DNA of 13,931 bases from CAZDHT01 sp964505325 (lineage in GTDB: Bacteria > Planctomycetota > PUPC01), in assembly GCA_964505325.1 (NCBI GenBank), contig CAZDHT010000131.1:1-13931 (forward strand), in the 5' to 3' direction. Positions within the stretch are counted from its first letter, which is position 1. Each line of letters begins with the position of its first letter. A program made the translations under genes and the position numbers. A model generated the notes under the pieces. The model ran no database searches. It saw nothing but the letters and a program-made list of their open reading frames with translations, and was not told where the DNA came from. Shown one piece after another: positions 1 through 7,164 of this stretch.

Positions 1-80
1 TCGCTGTGGCATGCATGTGATGTAGAAGATGGAGGGCTGTGATGTCCCGGCTGTTTGGATCTTTTTGGAGGAATCTGGCG

Positions 81-758
81 ATGTTACGGCGAAGAGTACT
101 CGTGTTTGCCGCTGCTGCCGCGGCAAGTGTTGCGTTCTGCTTTGCCGCCGAGGGCAAGGAGCGCACGTACTACCACTACTACTACATGATTACCGCCAGC
201 GACGGGACGATGGAATTGACACAAATGGGGTCCGATGAAGCGTCAGATATGAAGAGAGAGATCAAATCCAGCTACAGGGAAGCCATCAAGGGCTGGACGG
301 AGGAGAAGCAGGCGTGGTACAAGGCGGTGGGCAAGAAGGTATTTCCGCTTCCGCAGCCCAAGCAGAAGAAAATCCAGACGCTGGCCAAGATCCCATCCAC
401 CGAGAAGGGACGAGAGAGACTGCTGGAGAGATACCAGCGAAAGCTCGAGGTGTGGGACGTGTGCATCGTGAAGAATCACAAGGGCGAACTCTCCGCAGCG
501 GCGATCCGCCACGACAAGGTGTACGCGAAGCAGATTGAGCTCCTCAAGGAGTTCATAGCTGCGGAGATAGAATGGGTGGGAAACAACAAGGATGCGAAAG
601 AGCGGGGCGACGACGCCCCGGTCAGGCCGTACGTGAAGGTGGTGAAGGGCTCGCTCAAGTCGTCGGAACTTGCCGACAAGTACGCCGAGAAACTGGCCCA
701 GAAACTTGAAAAAGAGGCCGAAAAGAAAGAGGCCGAAAAGGAGAAAGAAGCCAACTAA
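81..758 (+). CDS. Secreted charged protein of unknown function
   Basis: Not recognised as a known family. From the ATG at 81 it is 225 residues: a textbook Sec signal peptide (MLRRR, then an Ala/Val/Phe core, probable cleavage after FCFAA), a tyrosine-rich patch just after it (YYHYYYM), a mixed charged alpha-helical middle, and a Lys/Glu-rich tail from about residue 200 that should form a charged helix or coiled coil. The ATG at 81 is chosen because GGAGGAA lies 7 bases upstream and the signal peptide then starts normally. An in-frame ATG at 42 (and GTG at 39) also has GGAGG upstream and would add 13-14 residues. The Cys in the signal peptide (VAFC) does not fit a lipobox, so it is probably periplasmic or exported rather than a lipoprotein. 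It looks less GC-rich than its neighbours. Convergent with the TPR gene; its promoter is outside the window. Confidence 0.8.
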   Translation: MLRRRVLVFAAAAAASVAFCFAAEGKERTYYHYYYMITASDGTMELTQMGSDEASDMKREIKSSYREAIKGWTEEKQAWYKAVGKKVFPLPQPKQKKIQTLAKIPSTEKGRERLLERYQRKLEVWDVCIVKNHKGELSAAAIRHDKVYAKQIELLKEFIAAEIEWVGNNKDAKERGDDAPVRPYVKVVKGSLKSSELADKYAEKLAQKLEKEAEKKEAEKEKEAN

Positions 759-838
759 AGATGCCGCCGGGGGTGCCAGGGCGGGATCGACCGGGGAGCG
801 AGCAATATGATCGCGGCGCCGGTGGTTTGCTGCGCCGG

Positions 839-2005
839 TTATTTGCCTCTCGACTTCCGCCTGAGCCGAACGGCCTCTTCCAGAAGCCGCCCCAGCCTCC
901 GGCGCTGACTGGGCGACCGGGTGGCGAGCAGCATGGCTTGCCGACAGTTCTTCTCGGCCGCCGCGTACTGCCGCACGGACATCTGCGACTCAATCAGCCG
1001 GATGTACACCGACAGCTTCTCTAAGTTCCCGGGGATCAAGGGAACGGCCTTCTCATAGTATGGCACTGCCTTGGCATGGTCGCCCTGCTCGCCGTAGATG
1101 TTTCCGATCTTCACGGGCACGATGTGCTGGCGGGGATACTGCCCCCGGATCTTTTCGCACCACGCGACCGCCTGGTCCCGGCCCTTGGAGAGCAACAGGG
1201 CGGCAGCGGGCACGAAGTACGACTCGAATCGCCGTTGGTCGAACTTCATCAGCAGTTCGAACATTTCGACGGCCTTGTCCTTCTTCGCAGTCGCCGAGTA
1301 CAAGCCGGCAAGGTGTTCGCAGGCGCTGACGTCGTTCGGCTTGAACGTCCGGATCTGCTCGTACTTCTCGATCGCCCGGCCCGGCAGGTTGAGCAGACCG
1401 CTGCCGGCATAGATGTCGGCCAGGATGCGCAACGTGATCTCGTCCTTCGGGTTCTTCTTCACCGCCGCCTCGTACTGCGTGACCTTCGGCCCGAGCTTCT
1501 TGAGCGTCTTCAGCGCCTGGTGCAGCGCCTGGAGCGAGCGCTTCCTCTCTTCCTCGGTCTGGGAGATCTTCGCCACGTTCTCCAGCTCCGTGATGTACTG
1601 CTCGGTCCTGCCGGCTTCTTTCAAGACGCGCGCCCGGTCGATGTGATAGGTGCGCTTCTGCGCGATGTTCCCCTCCGCGGCCAGGGTCATGGTCCGGAGG
1701 ATCTCTTGCGCGGCCTTGTCCCACTGCCCCGCGCGGCAGTAGATGTGCTCGAACAGCTCGTACGAGAGCCGCTCTTTCTTGGCCCTGTTCTTCTCCAGCT
1801 CGAGCGCCCTGAGCTGGAGCTTCTCCGCCGACTCATAGAGCCGAAAGGCGGCGTGCACCCTTGCCAACTGCGAGTAGTACTCCGGAGACTGGCCCTTCGC
1901 CGGACGCGGCAGGGTGGGGTCTTCCTCCGCCTTCCCCGCGGCGATGACGGGCGCGGCCGGCACCAGGAGAACGAAGCCGAGCGTGATGATAACCATGCGT
2001 CTCAT
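839..2005 (-). CDS. Secreted tetratricopeptide-repeat protein
   Basis: 388 residues. The N-terminus is a Sec signal peptide (MRRMVIITLGFVLLVPAAPVIA, cleavage likely after VIA). The rest is alpha-helical with TPR-like helix pairs: about residues 43-75 (YYSQLARVHAAFRLYESAEKL), 82-108, 155-185, 190-225 (LRILADIYAG, then AIEKYEQIRTFKP), 228-258 (EHLAGLYSATAKKDKAVEMF), 296-330 (IGNIYGEQGDHAKAVPYYEKA) and 335-362. Consensus Gly/Ala/Tyr/Pro positions are clearest in the 190-330 block. The family acts as a protein-protein interaction scaffold; no catalytic motif is visible, so its partner is unknown. Location is predicted periplasmic. A promoter is visible upstream (2054-2083). The ribosome-binding site is weak (GGCGGGATAG before the ATG). 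Transcribed alone, divergent from the M48 protease. Confidence 0.85.
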   Translation of the reverse strand: MRRMVIITLGFVLLVPAAPVIAAGKAEEDPTLPRPAKGQSPEYYSQLARVHAAFRLYESAEKLQLRALELEKNRAKKERLSYELFEHIYCRAGQWDKAAQEILRTMTLAAEGNIAQKRTYHIDRARVLKEAGRTEQYITELENVAKISQTEEERKRSLQALHQALKTLKKLGPKVTQYEAAVKKNPKDEITLRILADIYAGSGLLNLPGRAIEKYEQIRTFKPNDVSACEHLAGLYSATAKKDKAVEMFELLMKFDQRRFESYFVPAAALLLSKGRDQAVAWCEKIRGQYPRQHIVPVKIGNIYGEQGDHAKAVPYYEKAVPLIPGNLEKLSVYIRLIESQMSVRQYAAAEKNCRQAMLLATRSPSQRRRLGRLLEEAVRLRRKSRGK

Positions 2006-2053
2006 TTTTCTATCCCGCCTGAAGGCCCGGAACTGAGCCAGGGAGCCGCATCA

Positions 2054-2083
2054 ATTCTATGGCACCGGCCCGGCGGCGGTCAA
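2054..2083 (-). promoter_or_regulatory. Sigma-70-like promoter of the TPR gene
   Basis: On the minus strand TTGACC (2078-2083) is followed after 18 bases by TAGAAT (2054-2059). Each hexamer matches the sigma-70 consensus at 5 of 6 positions. The start of transcription would be near 2047, giving a leader of about 40 bases before the ATG at 2005. The position in a divergent gap supports the call. Confidence 0.6.
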
Positions 2084-2105
2084 GCGCGGCTCGAATCTCG
2101 GTTGG

Positions 2106-2131
2106 GGGCTTGCGCCCGACAGCGCAAACCC
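2106..2131. promoter_or_regulatory. Dyad overlapping the protease promoter (candidate operator)
   Basis: GGG-c-TTGCGC (2106-2115) and GCGCAA-a-CCC (2122-2131) are inverted repeats with 10-base arms, one mismatch and a 6-base centre (CCGACA). The dyad covers the -35 box and most of the spacer of the predicted htpX promoter, a typical place for a repressor site. It is not the CIRCE element (TTAGCACTC-N9-GAGTGCTAA). The regulator is unknown. It could instead be a chance GC-rich palindrome. Confidence 0.35.
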
Positions 2132-2138
2132 GGATAAT
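2110..2138 (+). promoter_or_regulatory. Candidate promoter of the M48 protease gene
   Basis: TTGCGC (2110-2115), a 17-base spacer, then GATAAT (2133-2138; 5 of 6 matches to TATAAT). The -10 box ends only 10 bases before the ATG at 2149, so the transcript would start at about 2145-2149 and be leaderless or nearly so. That agrees with the absence of a Shine-Dalgarno sequence before this ATG. Confidence 0.45.
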
Positions 2139-2148
2139 CGTAATTGCC

Positions 2149-3366
2149 ATGTGGGAATTGATCGCGGCCAACAAGCGCAAGTCATACGTGCTCATCACCG
2201 TCATGGGCATGCTGATGATCGGCGTCGGCATGATAATCAGCGAAGCCATGGTGCCCGGCGCCTGGTTCGTCGGGGGCGGGTTCGCGTTCGTGCTGTGGAT
2301 CATCCTGACGCTCATCAGCTACTACGGCGGCGACTCGGTCTTCCTGGCGAGCGCGGGGGCGAAACAGATCCAGAAGCAGGACCATCCGACGCTGTTCAAC
2401 ATCGTAGAGGAGATGTGCATCGCCGCGGGCCTCGCGACCATGCCGAAGGTGTACATCATCAACGACAGCCGACCCAACGCCTTCGCGGTGGGGCGCGACC
2501 CCGAGCACGCGTCGGTCGCCGTCACCGCGGGGCTGCTGAACCGGCTGAACCGCGACGAGGTGCAGGGGGTGGTGGCGCACGAGCTGGCACACATCCACAA
2601 CCGCGACATCCTCTATGTGATGGTGGCCGCGGTGATGATCGGCGTGATCGCCCTGATGGCCCACGTGTTCCTCCGGTACATGTGGTTCGCCGGCGGCCGC
2701 ACGCGGAGCCGCTCGCGGAGCAGCGGCGGTGGCCAGGCCCAGGCGATCATCATGGTCGTCGCCATCTTGTTCGCGATTCTCGCGCCCATTGCCGCCCAGC
2801 TCCTCTATTTCGCACTCTCCCGCAAGCGCGAGTATCTGGCCGACGCCTGCGGGGCGCAGTTCACCCGCTACCCGGAGGGGCTCGCCTCGGCCCTGGAGAA
2901 GATCTCCGCCGACCCGGGCCTGGCGGAGCAGAAGAGCAAGGTAATGGCGCCGATGTATATCGTGCCGCCGATCGCGTCGGCGTTCGCCGCTGCGGGCCTG
3001 ACGTCCACCCATCCGCCGACGAAGGAGCGCGTCCGCATTCTGCGCTCGATGGGCGGCGCCTCGCTGGCGGATTACGAAGCGGCGTATGCCAAGGCGCGGG
3101 GCGGGTCCATCGTGCCCGGCGGCTCGCTCAAGACATCACGGCCGGTCGGCGTCCGCCCTCCCTGGCAAGAGACCGAGGCCAAGAAGCCCGAGCCGACGGC
3201 CCAGGAGAAGGTGCGCCAGACCACCGACCTGCTGTGGAAGCTCAACAAGTACGTGTTCATCACCTGCGCTTGCGGGGCCCGCCTGAAAATCCCGCCGGGG
3301 TTCAAGTCTCCCCAGGTCCGGTGCCCTCGGTGCGAACGAATCCACGACGTCCCGCGCGGCGGCTGA
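2149..3366 (+). CDS. htpX: HtpX-like M48 membrane metalloprotease with C-terminal Cys cluster
   Basis: 405 residues from the ATG at 2149. Zinc metallopeptidase of family M48 (HtpX type), which degrades damaged or misassembled membrane proteins at the inner membrane. The start is set by the family N-terminus MWELIAANKRKSYVL; the open frame extends 30 codons upstream, but that part is not HtpX-like. Membrane segments are at about residues 10-30, 38-59, 152-177 and 196-223. The zinc site HELAH is at 144-148 with E145 catalytic, and the third ligand is E228 in the EYLAD motif. STHPPTKERV follows near residue 290, as in HtpX. E. coli HtpX is 293 residues; here about 100 more follow: a Pro/Lys linker and a CxC-x16-CxxC cluster (C373, C375, C392, C395) resembling a zinc ribbon. 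Its stop lies 7 bases from the convergent HATPase stop, leaving no room for a terminator. Confidence 0.92.
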   Translation: MWELIAANKRKSYVLITVMGMLMIGVGMIISEAMVPGAWFVGGGFAFVLWIILTLISYYGGDSVFLASAGAKQIQKQDHPTLFNIVEEMCIAAGLATMPKVYIINDSRPNAFAVGRDPEHASVAVTAGLLNRLNRDEVQGVVAHELAHIHNRDILYVMVAAVMIGVIALMAHVFLRYMWFAGGRTRSRSRSSGGGQAQAIIMVVAILFAILAPIAAQLLYFALSRKREYLADACGAQFTRYPEGLASALEKISADPGLAEQKSKVMAPMYIVPPIASAFAAAGLTSTHPPTKERVRILRSMGGASLADYEAAYAKARGGSIVPGGSLKTSRPVGVRPPWQETEAKKPEPTAQEKVRQTTDLLWKLNKYVFITCACGARLKIPPGFKSPQVRCPRCERIHDVPRGG

Positions 3367-3373
3367 CGCCGCC

Positions 3374-3799
3374 TCAATCGGCGTTCGGGATCTTCTTGAC
3401 GATGGTGACTTCGTTGCCTTTCTCGTTGTAGCAGACGTCATCGCAGAGGTTTCGCATGAGGAAGATCCCGCGGCCGTGTTCTTTGAGGATGTTCTCCGGC
3501 AGGGTGGGGTCGGGGACGCCGGCCGGGTCGAACCCATCGCCCTCGTCGCGGACGCTGATGATCACGGCCCCGTTCCGGGCCTCGCAACTGACGCGGATCA
3601 TCTTCCGCTCGTCGTATTTGTTGCCGTGTTCCACCGCGTTGACCAGGGCCTCGGTGGCGGCGAGCTTGAGGTCGAACGTCGCCTCTTCCGGCAGGTCCAG
3701 TTTCTCGAAGGCTTCCGACAGCAGGGCCGAGATCCGCGTGATATTGTCCCGGCTGCTGCACAGGTCGAGCGTCACTCTGTTCTTCGCGTCCAACTGCAT
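3374..3799 (-). CDS. RsbW-type anti-sigma factor Ser kinase (HATPase)
   Basis: 141 residues, the usual length of RsbW/SpoIIAB-like proteins. GHKL-fold ATPase: N box with E50, N54, H58, G59 (EALVNAVEHG), G1 box D85-E-G-D-G89, and G2 box H108-G-R-G111. In the family it binds a sigma factor and inactivates its STAS antagonist by Ser phosphorylation. Last gene of the minus-strand operon, 34 bases after the STAS gene, with AGGA 8 bases before its ATG. The pairing with STAS makes partner switching very likely. No sigma factor is in the window, so the client is unknown. It could also act on another regulator. Confidence 0.9.
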   Translation of the reverse strand: MQLDAKNRVTLDLCSSRDNITRISALLSEAFEKLDLPEEATFDLKLAATEALVNAVEHGNKYDERKMIRVSCEARNGAVIISVRDEGDGFDPAGVPDPTLPENILKEHGRGIFLMRNLCDDVCYNEKGNEVTIVKKIPNAD

Positions 3800-3833
3800 T
3801 CGGTCATCCTGGCTTCGTTGCCGGGCAACGGGG

Positions 3834-4169
3834 TTAGTCCACGCTCAGCGCTTCCTCGACGCTGGAATGCGTTCGGAAGATATCCGCCACCTTGGTCATT
3901 TCGAGCACCTTCGCGACGCGGGGGCGCGGGTTGACCAGCCTCAGCTTCCCGTCTTCGCGGTTTACCTTCACGTAGGTCGCCACCAGCACGGCGATTCCGA
4001 GCGAACTGACATAGGGGACATGCGAGAGGTCGAGCACAAAGACGCGTTCGCCCTCCCCCAATTTCCCCTCGACGGCCTCGGTCAGCGCCTGCTGGTCGTC
4101 ACGCGAGATGATCTCGCCCGTCAGGGCGACCAGGACCGCCTCGCCCACCTTGTCAACGTCTATTTTCAC
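3834..4169 (-). CDS. STAS-domain anti-sigma factor antagonist (RsbV/SpoIIAA-like)
   Basis: 111 residues, a single STAS domain. The beta strand and switch-helix motif is DLSHVPYVSSLGIAVL (residues 47-62). Aligned with SpoIIAA/RsbV, S56 falls at the phosphorylated serine and S55 takes the place of the usual Asp. The residue after S56 is Leu instead of Ser/Thr/Ala. Family role: the unphosphorylated form sequesters the cognate HATPase kinase and frees its client. The start is GTG at 4167-4169 with GAGGGG about 8 bases upstream; this site begins in the stop codon of the preceding DUF362 gene (12-base gap), suggesting translational coupling. The next gene is the likely kinase partner. No PP2C phosphatase, which would reset the switch, is encoded in the window. 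Confidence 0.92.
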   Translation of the reverse strand: MKIDVDKVGEAVLVALTGEIISRDDQQALTEAVEGKLGEGERVFVLDLSHVPYVSSLGIAVLVATYVKVNREDGKLRLVNPRPRVAKVLEMTKVADIFRTHSSVEEALSVD

Positions 4170-4181
4170 TGGGACGGCCCC

Positions 4182-5333
4182 TCACTTCGAGAAAAACCGC
4201 GAAAGCAATCCTCGCTTGACCCAGACCGCGCCCTGCGGACAGAGTTCCTCGCAGCAGAAGCAGCGGATACATGAAGTATCGTCAATTTTCACCCGCCGGT
4301 CAACGATTTTCAACGCGTGGGCGGGGCACGAATCGACACAGATACCGCACACGCGGCATTTTGACGCGTCGATACGCGGTTTCGCTGTGATGAACGGGCG
4401 TACGATTCGGCTGAGGAAGTCCGGCAGGAACATTACCCGGCCCGCAGCGGGCCGCTTGAGGTCGTGCACACGGAGCTTCTCCGCGTCATAACCCACGATG
4501 TCGATGCTGTTTAGGTCCGTCACGCCGACGTCGAGCCCGTCGTCCCGGGCCTCCCGGGCTGCTGCCAGCACGGGCAGCTCGTCGGGCTCGAAACCCAACA
4601 GCCACGTCAGCACGGCGTCCAGAGCGAACGGATCGGTGCCGGCCGCGATGAAGCCGAAAGCCCGTGTGTCGCCGTGCGACGGCCCGTTGCCCTCCATCCC
4701 GACGACTCCGTCCGCGATGCTCAGCGCCGGCTTGATCGCCGCACAGATCTCGACCAGGGTCCGGGCGAACAGCATCGTGTCGCGCCCGGCACTCATGTGC
4801 CACGCGATCTTCTCCTTCCCCACGATGCACCCGAACATGTTCTTCACGGCCAGCGTGAGGAACATCTGCTGGTGGGTTTTGACCTTAGGGAGATTGATGA
4901 CCACATCAGCGTCCAACACGCGGCGGGCGAGCCGCAGCCGCCGGAATTTCGCGCCGTCGGGCCGCTCGGTCTCTATCGGCTCGGTCAGCTCCTCCAACGG
5001 GATGTCCAACTCGTCGGCGACCGCGGCGATGCCCGTCTTTGCCCCCACGGCGGACAGAGCCCCGAACCCCGAGCTGTCGCCCACTGCCGGTTTCCCCCCG
5101 GCCTCCAACGCCGCCCGCGCCACGGCCCTGACCACTTGGGGGTGGGTGGTCACCGCGTCCTCGGGCCGCTTGGCGGACAGCATGTTCGCCTTGAGGAATA
5201 CGCCCTGACCGGGCCGGACGAATCGCCCCATGCCGCCGAGCAGCTCGAGCACCTGGCCGACCGCCCGCTCGACGTTCGCCGGCGAGTAGTCCGGGCAGTT
5301 GGCCAACGCAACCTTCGGTCGCGCATGGCTCAT
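4182..5333 (-). CDS. DUF362 protein with two [4Fe-4S] ferredoxin motifs
   Basis: 383 residues, cytoplasmic (no signal peptide or membrane segment). Residues 7 to about 300 match DUF362: KANMLSAKRPEDAVTTHP near 48-65, GDSSGFG near 84-90, and NLPKVKTHQQMFLTLAVKNM near 148-167. The C-terminus holds two ferredoxin motifs: C326, C329, C332, C336-Pro and C355, C358, C361, C365-Pro, enough for two [4Fe-4S] clusters; C360 is an extra Cys in the second. The biochemical role of DUF362 is not established; electron transfer or a redox-sensing function is inferred from the clusters only. GGAG lies about 7 bases before the ATG. Second gene of the operon: 25 bases after the transglutaminase-like gene and 12 before the STAS gene. 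Confidence 0.92.
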   Translation of the reverse strand: MSHARPKVALANCPDYSPANVERAVGQVLELLGGMGRFVRPGQGVFLKANMLSAKRPEDAVTTHPQVVRAVARAALEAGGKPAVGDSSGFGALSAVGAKTGIAAVADELDIPLEELTEPIETERPDGAKFRRLRLARRVLDADVVINLPKVKTHQQMFLTLAVKNMFGCIVGKEKIAWHMSAGRDTMLFARTLVEICAAIKPALSIADGVVGMEGNGPSHGDTRAFGFIAAGTDPFALDAVLTWLLGFEPDELPVLAAAREARDDGLDVGVTDLNSIDIVGYDAEKLRVHDLKRPAAGRVMFLPDFLSRIVRPFITAKPRIDASKCRVCGICVDSCPAHALKIVDRRVKIDDTSCIRCFCCEELCPQGAVWVKRGLLSRFFSK

Positions 5334-5358
5334 TCCGGGACTCCGCTGGGGGCGGCGG

Positions 5359-6990
5359 TCACTTTGGCTCGAGCTTCATCACGAGCCGCTTCATGCGGGG
5401 CATCTTGTCGCTGGGAACGCCGGCGGCAAGCTTGTAGGTATAGGGCAGCGCGGTCACGCTCTGCGTGTCCTTGTGCTCGGCTTTCCAGCCCACCCCGTCG
5501 GCCCATTCGTACGTGACGAGCAGCTTGTTGTCCGCCAGCGCCTGCTTCGCTTTCGCCGAGACGGTCACCGTGTTCTCGCCCGGGTGCAGCGACGGCAGCG
5601 ACGCAGGGTTGAGCTGGAAGACGGTCTTCACGCGGGCGATATTGAACGCCGTCGCACCACGCGCCTCGACCTTGATGTCGTACAGGTACTTCGGCGTGCG
5701 GTCGTCGGTGCAGTCGACCACGATCTTCTGCACGCCTTTCTTCTTTCCCTTGATCTCGCCGACCTTGGAGAACTTGACCGTGCGGCGCCCGCGATACATC
5801 CGCACCGGGCCGACGGAGACCGTCGTCGCCGCGTTCTCGACCTGGCGGACGGTGAGGTCGATCTCGATCCTGACCACGGCGTACGGCGACTTGACCGGCA
5901 CGATGAGGGCCGGCGGCAGCTTCACCTCGCCCGCCGCCTTGAACAGCCCGGTCGCCGGGTCGGGCGCCAGGCCGGTCGTCTTCAGCGCCGCCGCCTTGAC
6001 CTCGCCCTTCTTGCCGTCCGGCTTCCATTCGAGCCAGCCGTTGCCGTAGTAGCGGTAGCAGTATCGGCAGTGCTTGAAGCCGGTCTTCTTGTACGGCTCG
6101 AAGTACTTGAAGTTCGGCGCGTCCTGCTCGTCGATGTGACCACAGGTGTGATAGGGCGGGACCTTCGCGAACGACGGCACCTTCAGCCACAGCCCGATGT
6201 GATCCCACAGCCGCACGTACTCCTCGTTCGGCTTGAGCACGATGTCCATCTCGCCCGGCTGCACGTGCCCGCCGTAGAGCCCGTCCTGCGTGCGGTGGCT
6301 CAGCACCGCCTTCTGCCAGAAGTCGGGCAGCGTCCGTCCCTCGCCCCAGCGGAGGATCGACCACGGCGCGTCCTTGTGCAGCAACTCCTTCAGGCCCTTC
6401 TGCTCCTTCTCGAACTCGCGCGTGCACAGGCACCACTCGACCGGGGCGCGCTTCTCCTTGACCGCGTCCTTGATCAGCGACGGATCGGCCTTCAACTCGG
6501 CCAGGCTGGCAACCTCGCCTTTGCGGTTCAGCACGTAGAACGCCGTCATCGTGTCCGCCACGTGCCAGGCGCCGTCGTACTGGACCTCCATCACGGTGTG
6601 GCCGCCGTAGCCCTTGGCCTTGATGTGGGCGACGCGGGTGTGGAAGCCGGCCTTGCGGCACAGTACGCTGAACGAGGCCGCCTGCGAGCCGCACAACTGG
6701 TGCCCGTAGCTGTTGATCATCCGCAGCACCGACCGCCGATCTCCGCCCATGTAGCGGTTGTGATAGACCATCCGGCGATAGAACTGATAGAGCGCGAGGA
6801 ACTTCTCCTGCGGCTTCATGTCCGGCTTGCAGACGCCCTTGACAATGCCCGCCAGACTCGAGGTGTCGACGGCGCGGTCGGGAAGAACCTTGGGGCAATC
6901 GACCACTTCCACGGCAGCGACTGCCGAACAGACGGCCAGGAACGCCACGGCTGAACCGAACGATGCGAGACCCAACTTGACTGGAATCAT
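5359..6990 (-). CDS. Secreted transglutaminase-like protein
   Basis: 543 residues. Sec signal peptide (residues 1-26, core FGSAVAFLAVCSAVAA; the Cys does not fit a lipobox). Transglutaminase/protease-like core about 55-150 with a complete triad: C100 in GHQLCGSQA, H131 in GGHTVMEV, D146 in WHVADT. Bacterial members are usually cysteine proteases or amidases rather than true cross-linkers, so the substrate is open. Residues about 250-325 contain a PNE-x4-RLWDHIGLW segment and a Cys/His cluster (H281, C283, H285, C308, C311) that could bind metal. The remaining 200 residues look beta-rich and adhesive-like. First gene of the four-gene operon, with a very strong ribosome-binding site (AGGAGG, 6 bases before the ATG). 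It should act in the periplasm or at the cell surface. Confidence 0.87.
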   Translation of the reverse strand: MIPVKLGLASFGSAVAFLAVCSAVAAVEVVDCPKVLPDRAVDTSSLAGIVKGVCKPDMKPQEKFLALYQFYRRMVYHNRYMGGDRRSVLRMINSYGHQLCGSQAASFSVLCRKAGFHTRVAHIKAKGYGGHTVMEVQYDGAWHVADTMTAFYVLNRKGEVASLAELKADPSLIKDAVKEKRAPVEWCLCTREFEKEQKGLKELLHKDAPWSILRWGEGRTLPDFWQKAVLSHRTQDGLYGGHVQPGEMDIVLKPNEEYVRLWDHIGLWLKVPSFAKVPPYHTCGHIDEQDAPNFKYFEPYKKTGFKHCRYCYRYYGNGWLEWKPDGKKGEVKAAALKTTGLAPDPATGLFKAAGEVKLPPALIVPVKSPYAVVRIEIDLTVRQVENAATTVSVGPVRMYRGRRTVKFSKVGEIKGKKKGVQKIVVDCTDDRTPKYLYDIKVEARGATAFNIARVKTVFQLNPASLPSLHPGENTVTVSAKAKQALADNKLLVTYEWADGVGWKAEHKDTQSVTALPYTYKLAAGVPSDKMPRMKRLVMKLEPK

Positions 6991-7020
6991 GCTCTGCCTC
7001 CTGAGAATCGGCCTTTGGCG

Positions 7021-7049
7021 AGCATAGCGCAGGCGGCCACCGGATGCAA
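7021..7049 (-). promoter_or_regulatory. Weak candidate promoter for the transglutaminase-STAS-HATPase operon
   Basis: On the minus strand TTGCAT (7044-7049), 17 bases, TATGCT (7021-7026). The matches are 3 of 6 and 4 of 6, so this rests mainly on correct spacing and on lying about 30 bases upstream of the first gene's start codon. Another promoter within or beyond the palindromic repeat is possible. Confidence 0.25.
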
Positions 7050-7075
7050 TTGATTCCTGGCTTACTTACGCGGAA

Positions 7076-7164
7076 AACGGGGACAGATAACTTTCTTTCG
7101 CCGAGGGAGCAAGAGGGATCGCCACCGGCGCTCCACCTGGCGAAAAAAGTCATCTGTCCCCGTT
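7076..7164. repeat. 89-base imperfect palindrome, REP/MITE-like element
   Basis: Left arm 7076-7102 begins AACGGGGACAGATA and ends TTTCGCC. Right arm 7139-7164 is its reverse complement with one substitution and one extra base. Inside, GGAGC (7106-7110) and GCTCC (7130-7134) form a second short stem, so the whole unit can fold into one long hairpin. From memory, the GGGGACAGA...CTTT-TTCGCC pattern resembles the terminal palindromes dispersed with IS200-like/REP-associated tyrosine transposases in PVC and proteobacterial genomes. No transposase gene is present here, so this would be a solitary copy. It is intergenic between divergent genes. Confidence 0.7.

Noticed and set aside
814..837. Hairpin CGGCGC/GCGCCG in the convergent gap 759-838, possible terminator
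   Set aside because: Only a 6-base stem with a 12-base loop and no T-run on either side.
1076..2137. 353-codon plus-strand frame opposite the TPR gene
   Set aside because: Low-complexity Leu/Arg/Val/Asp composition; the TPR frame has a signal peptide, repeats and a good promoter.
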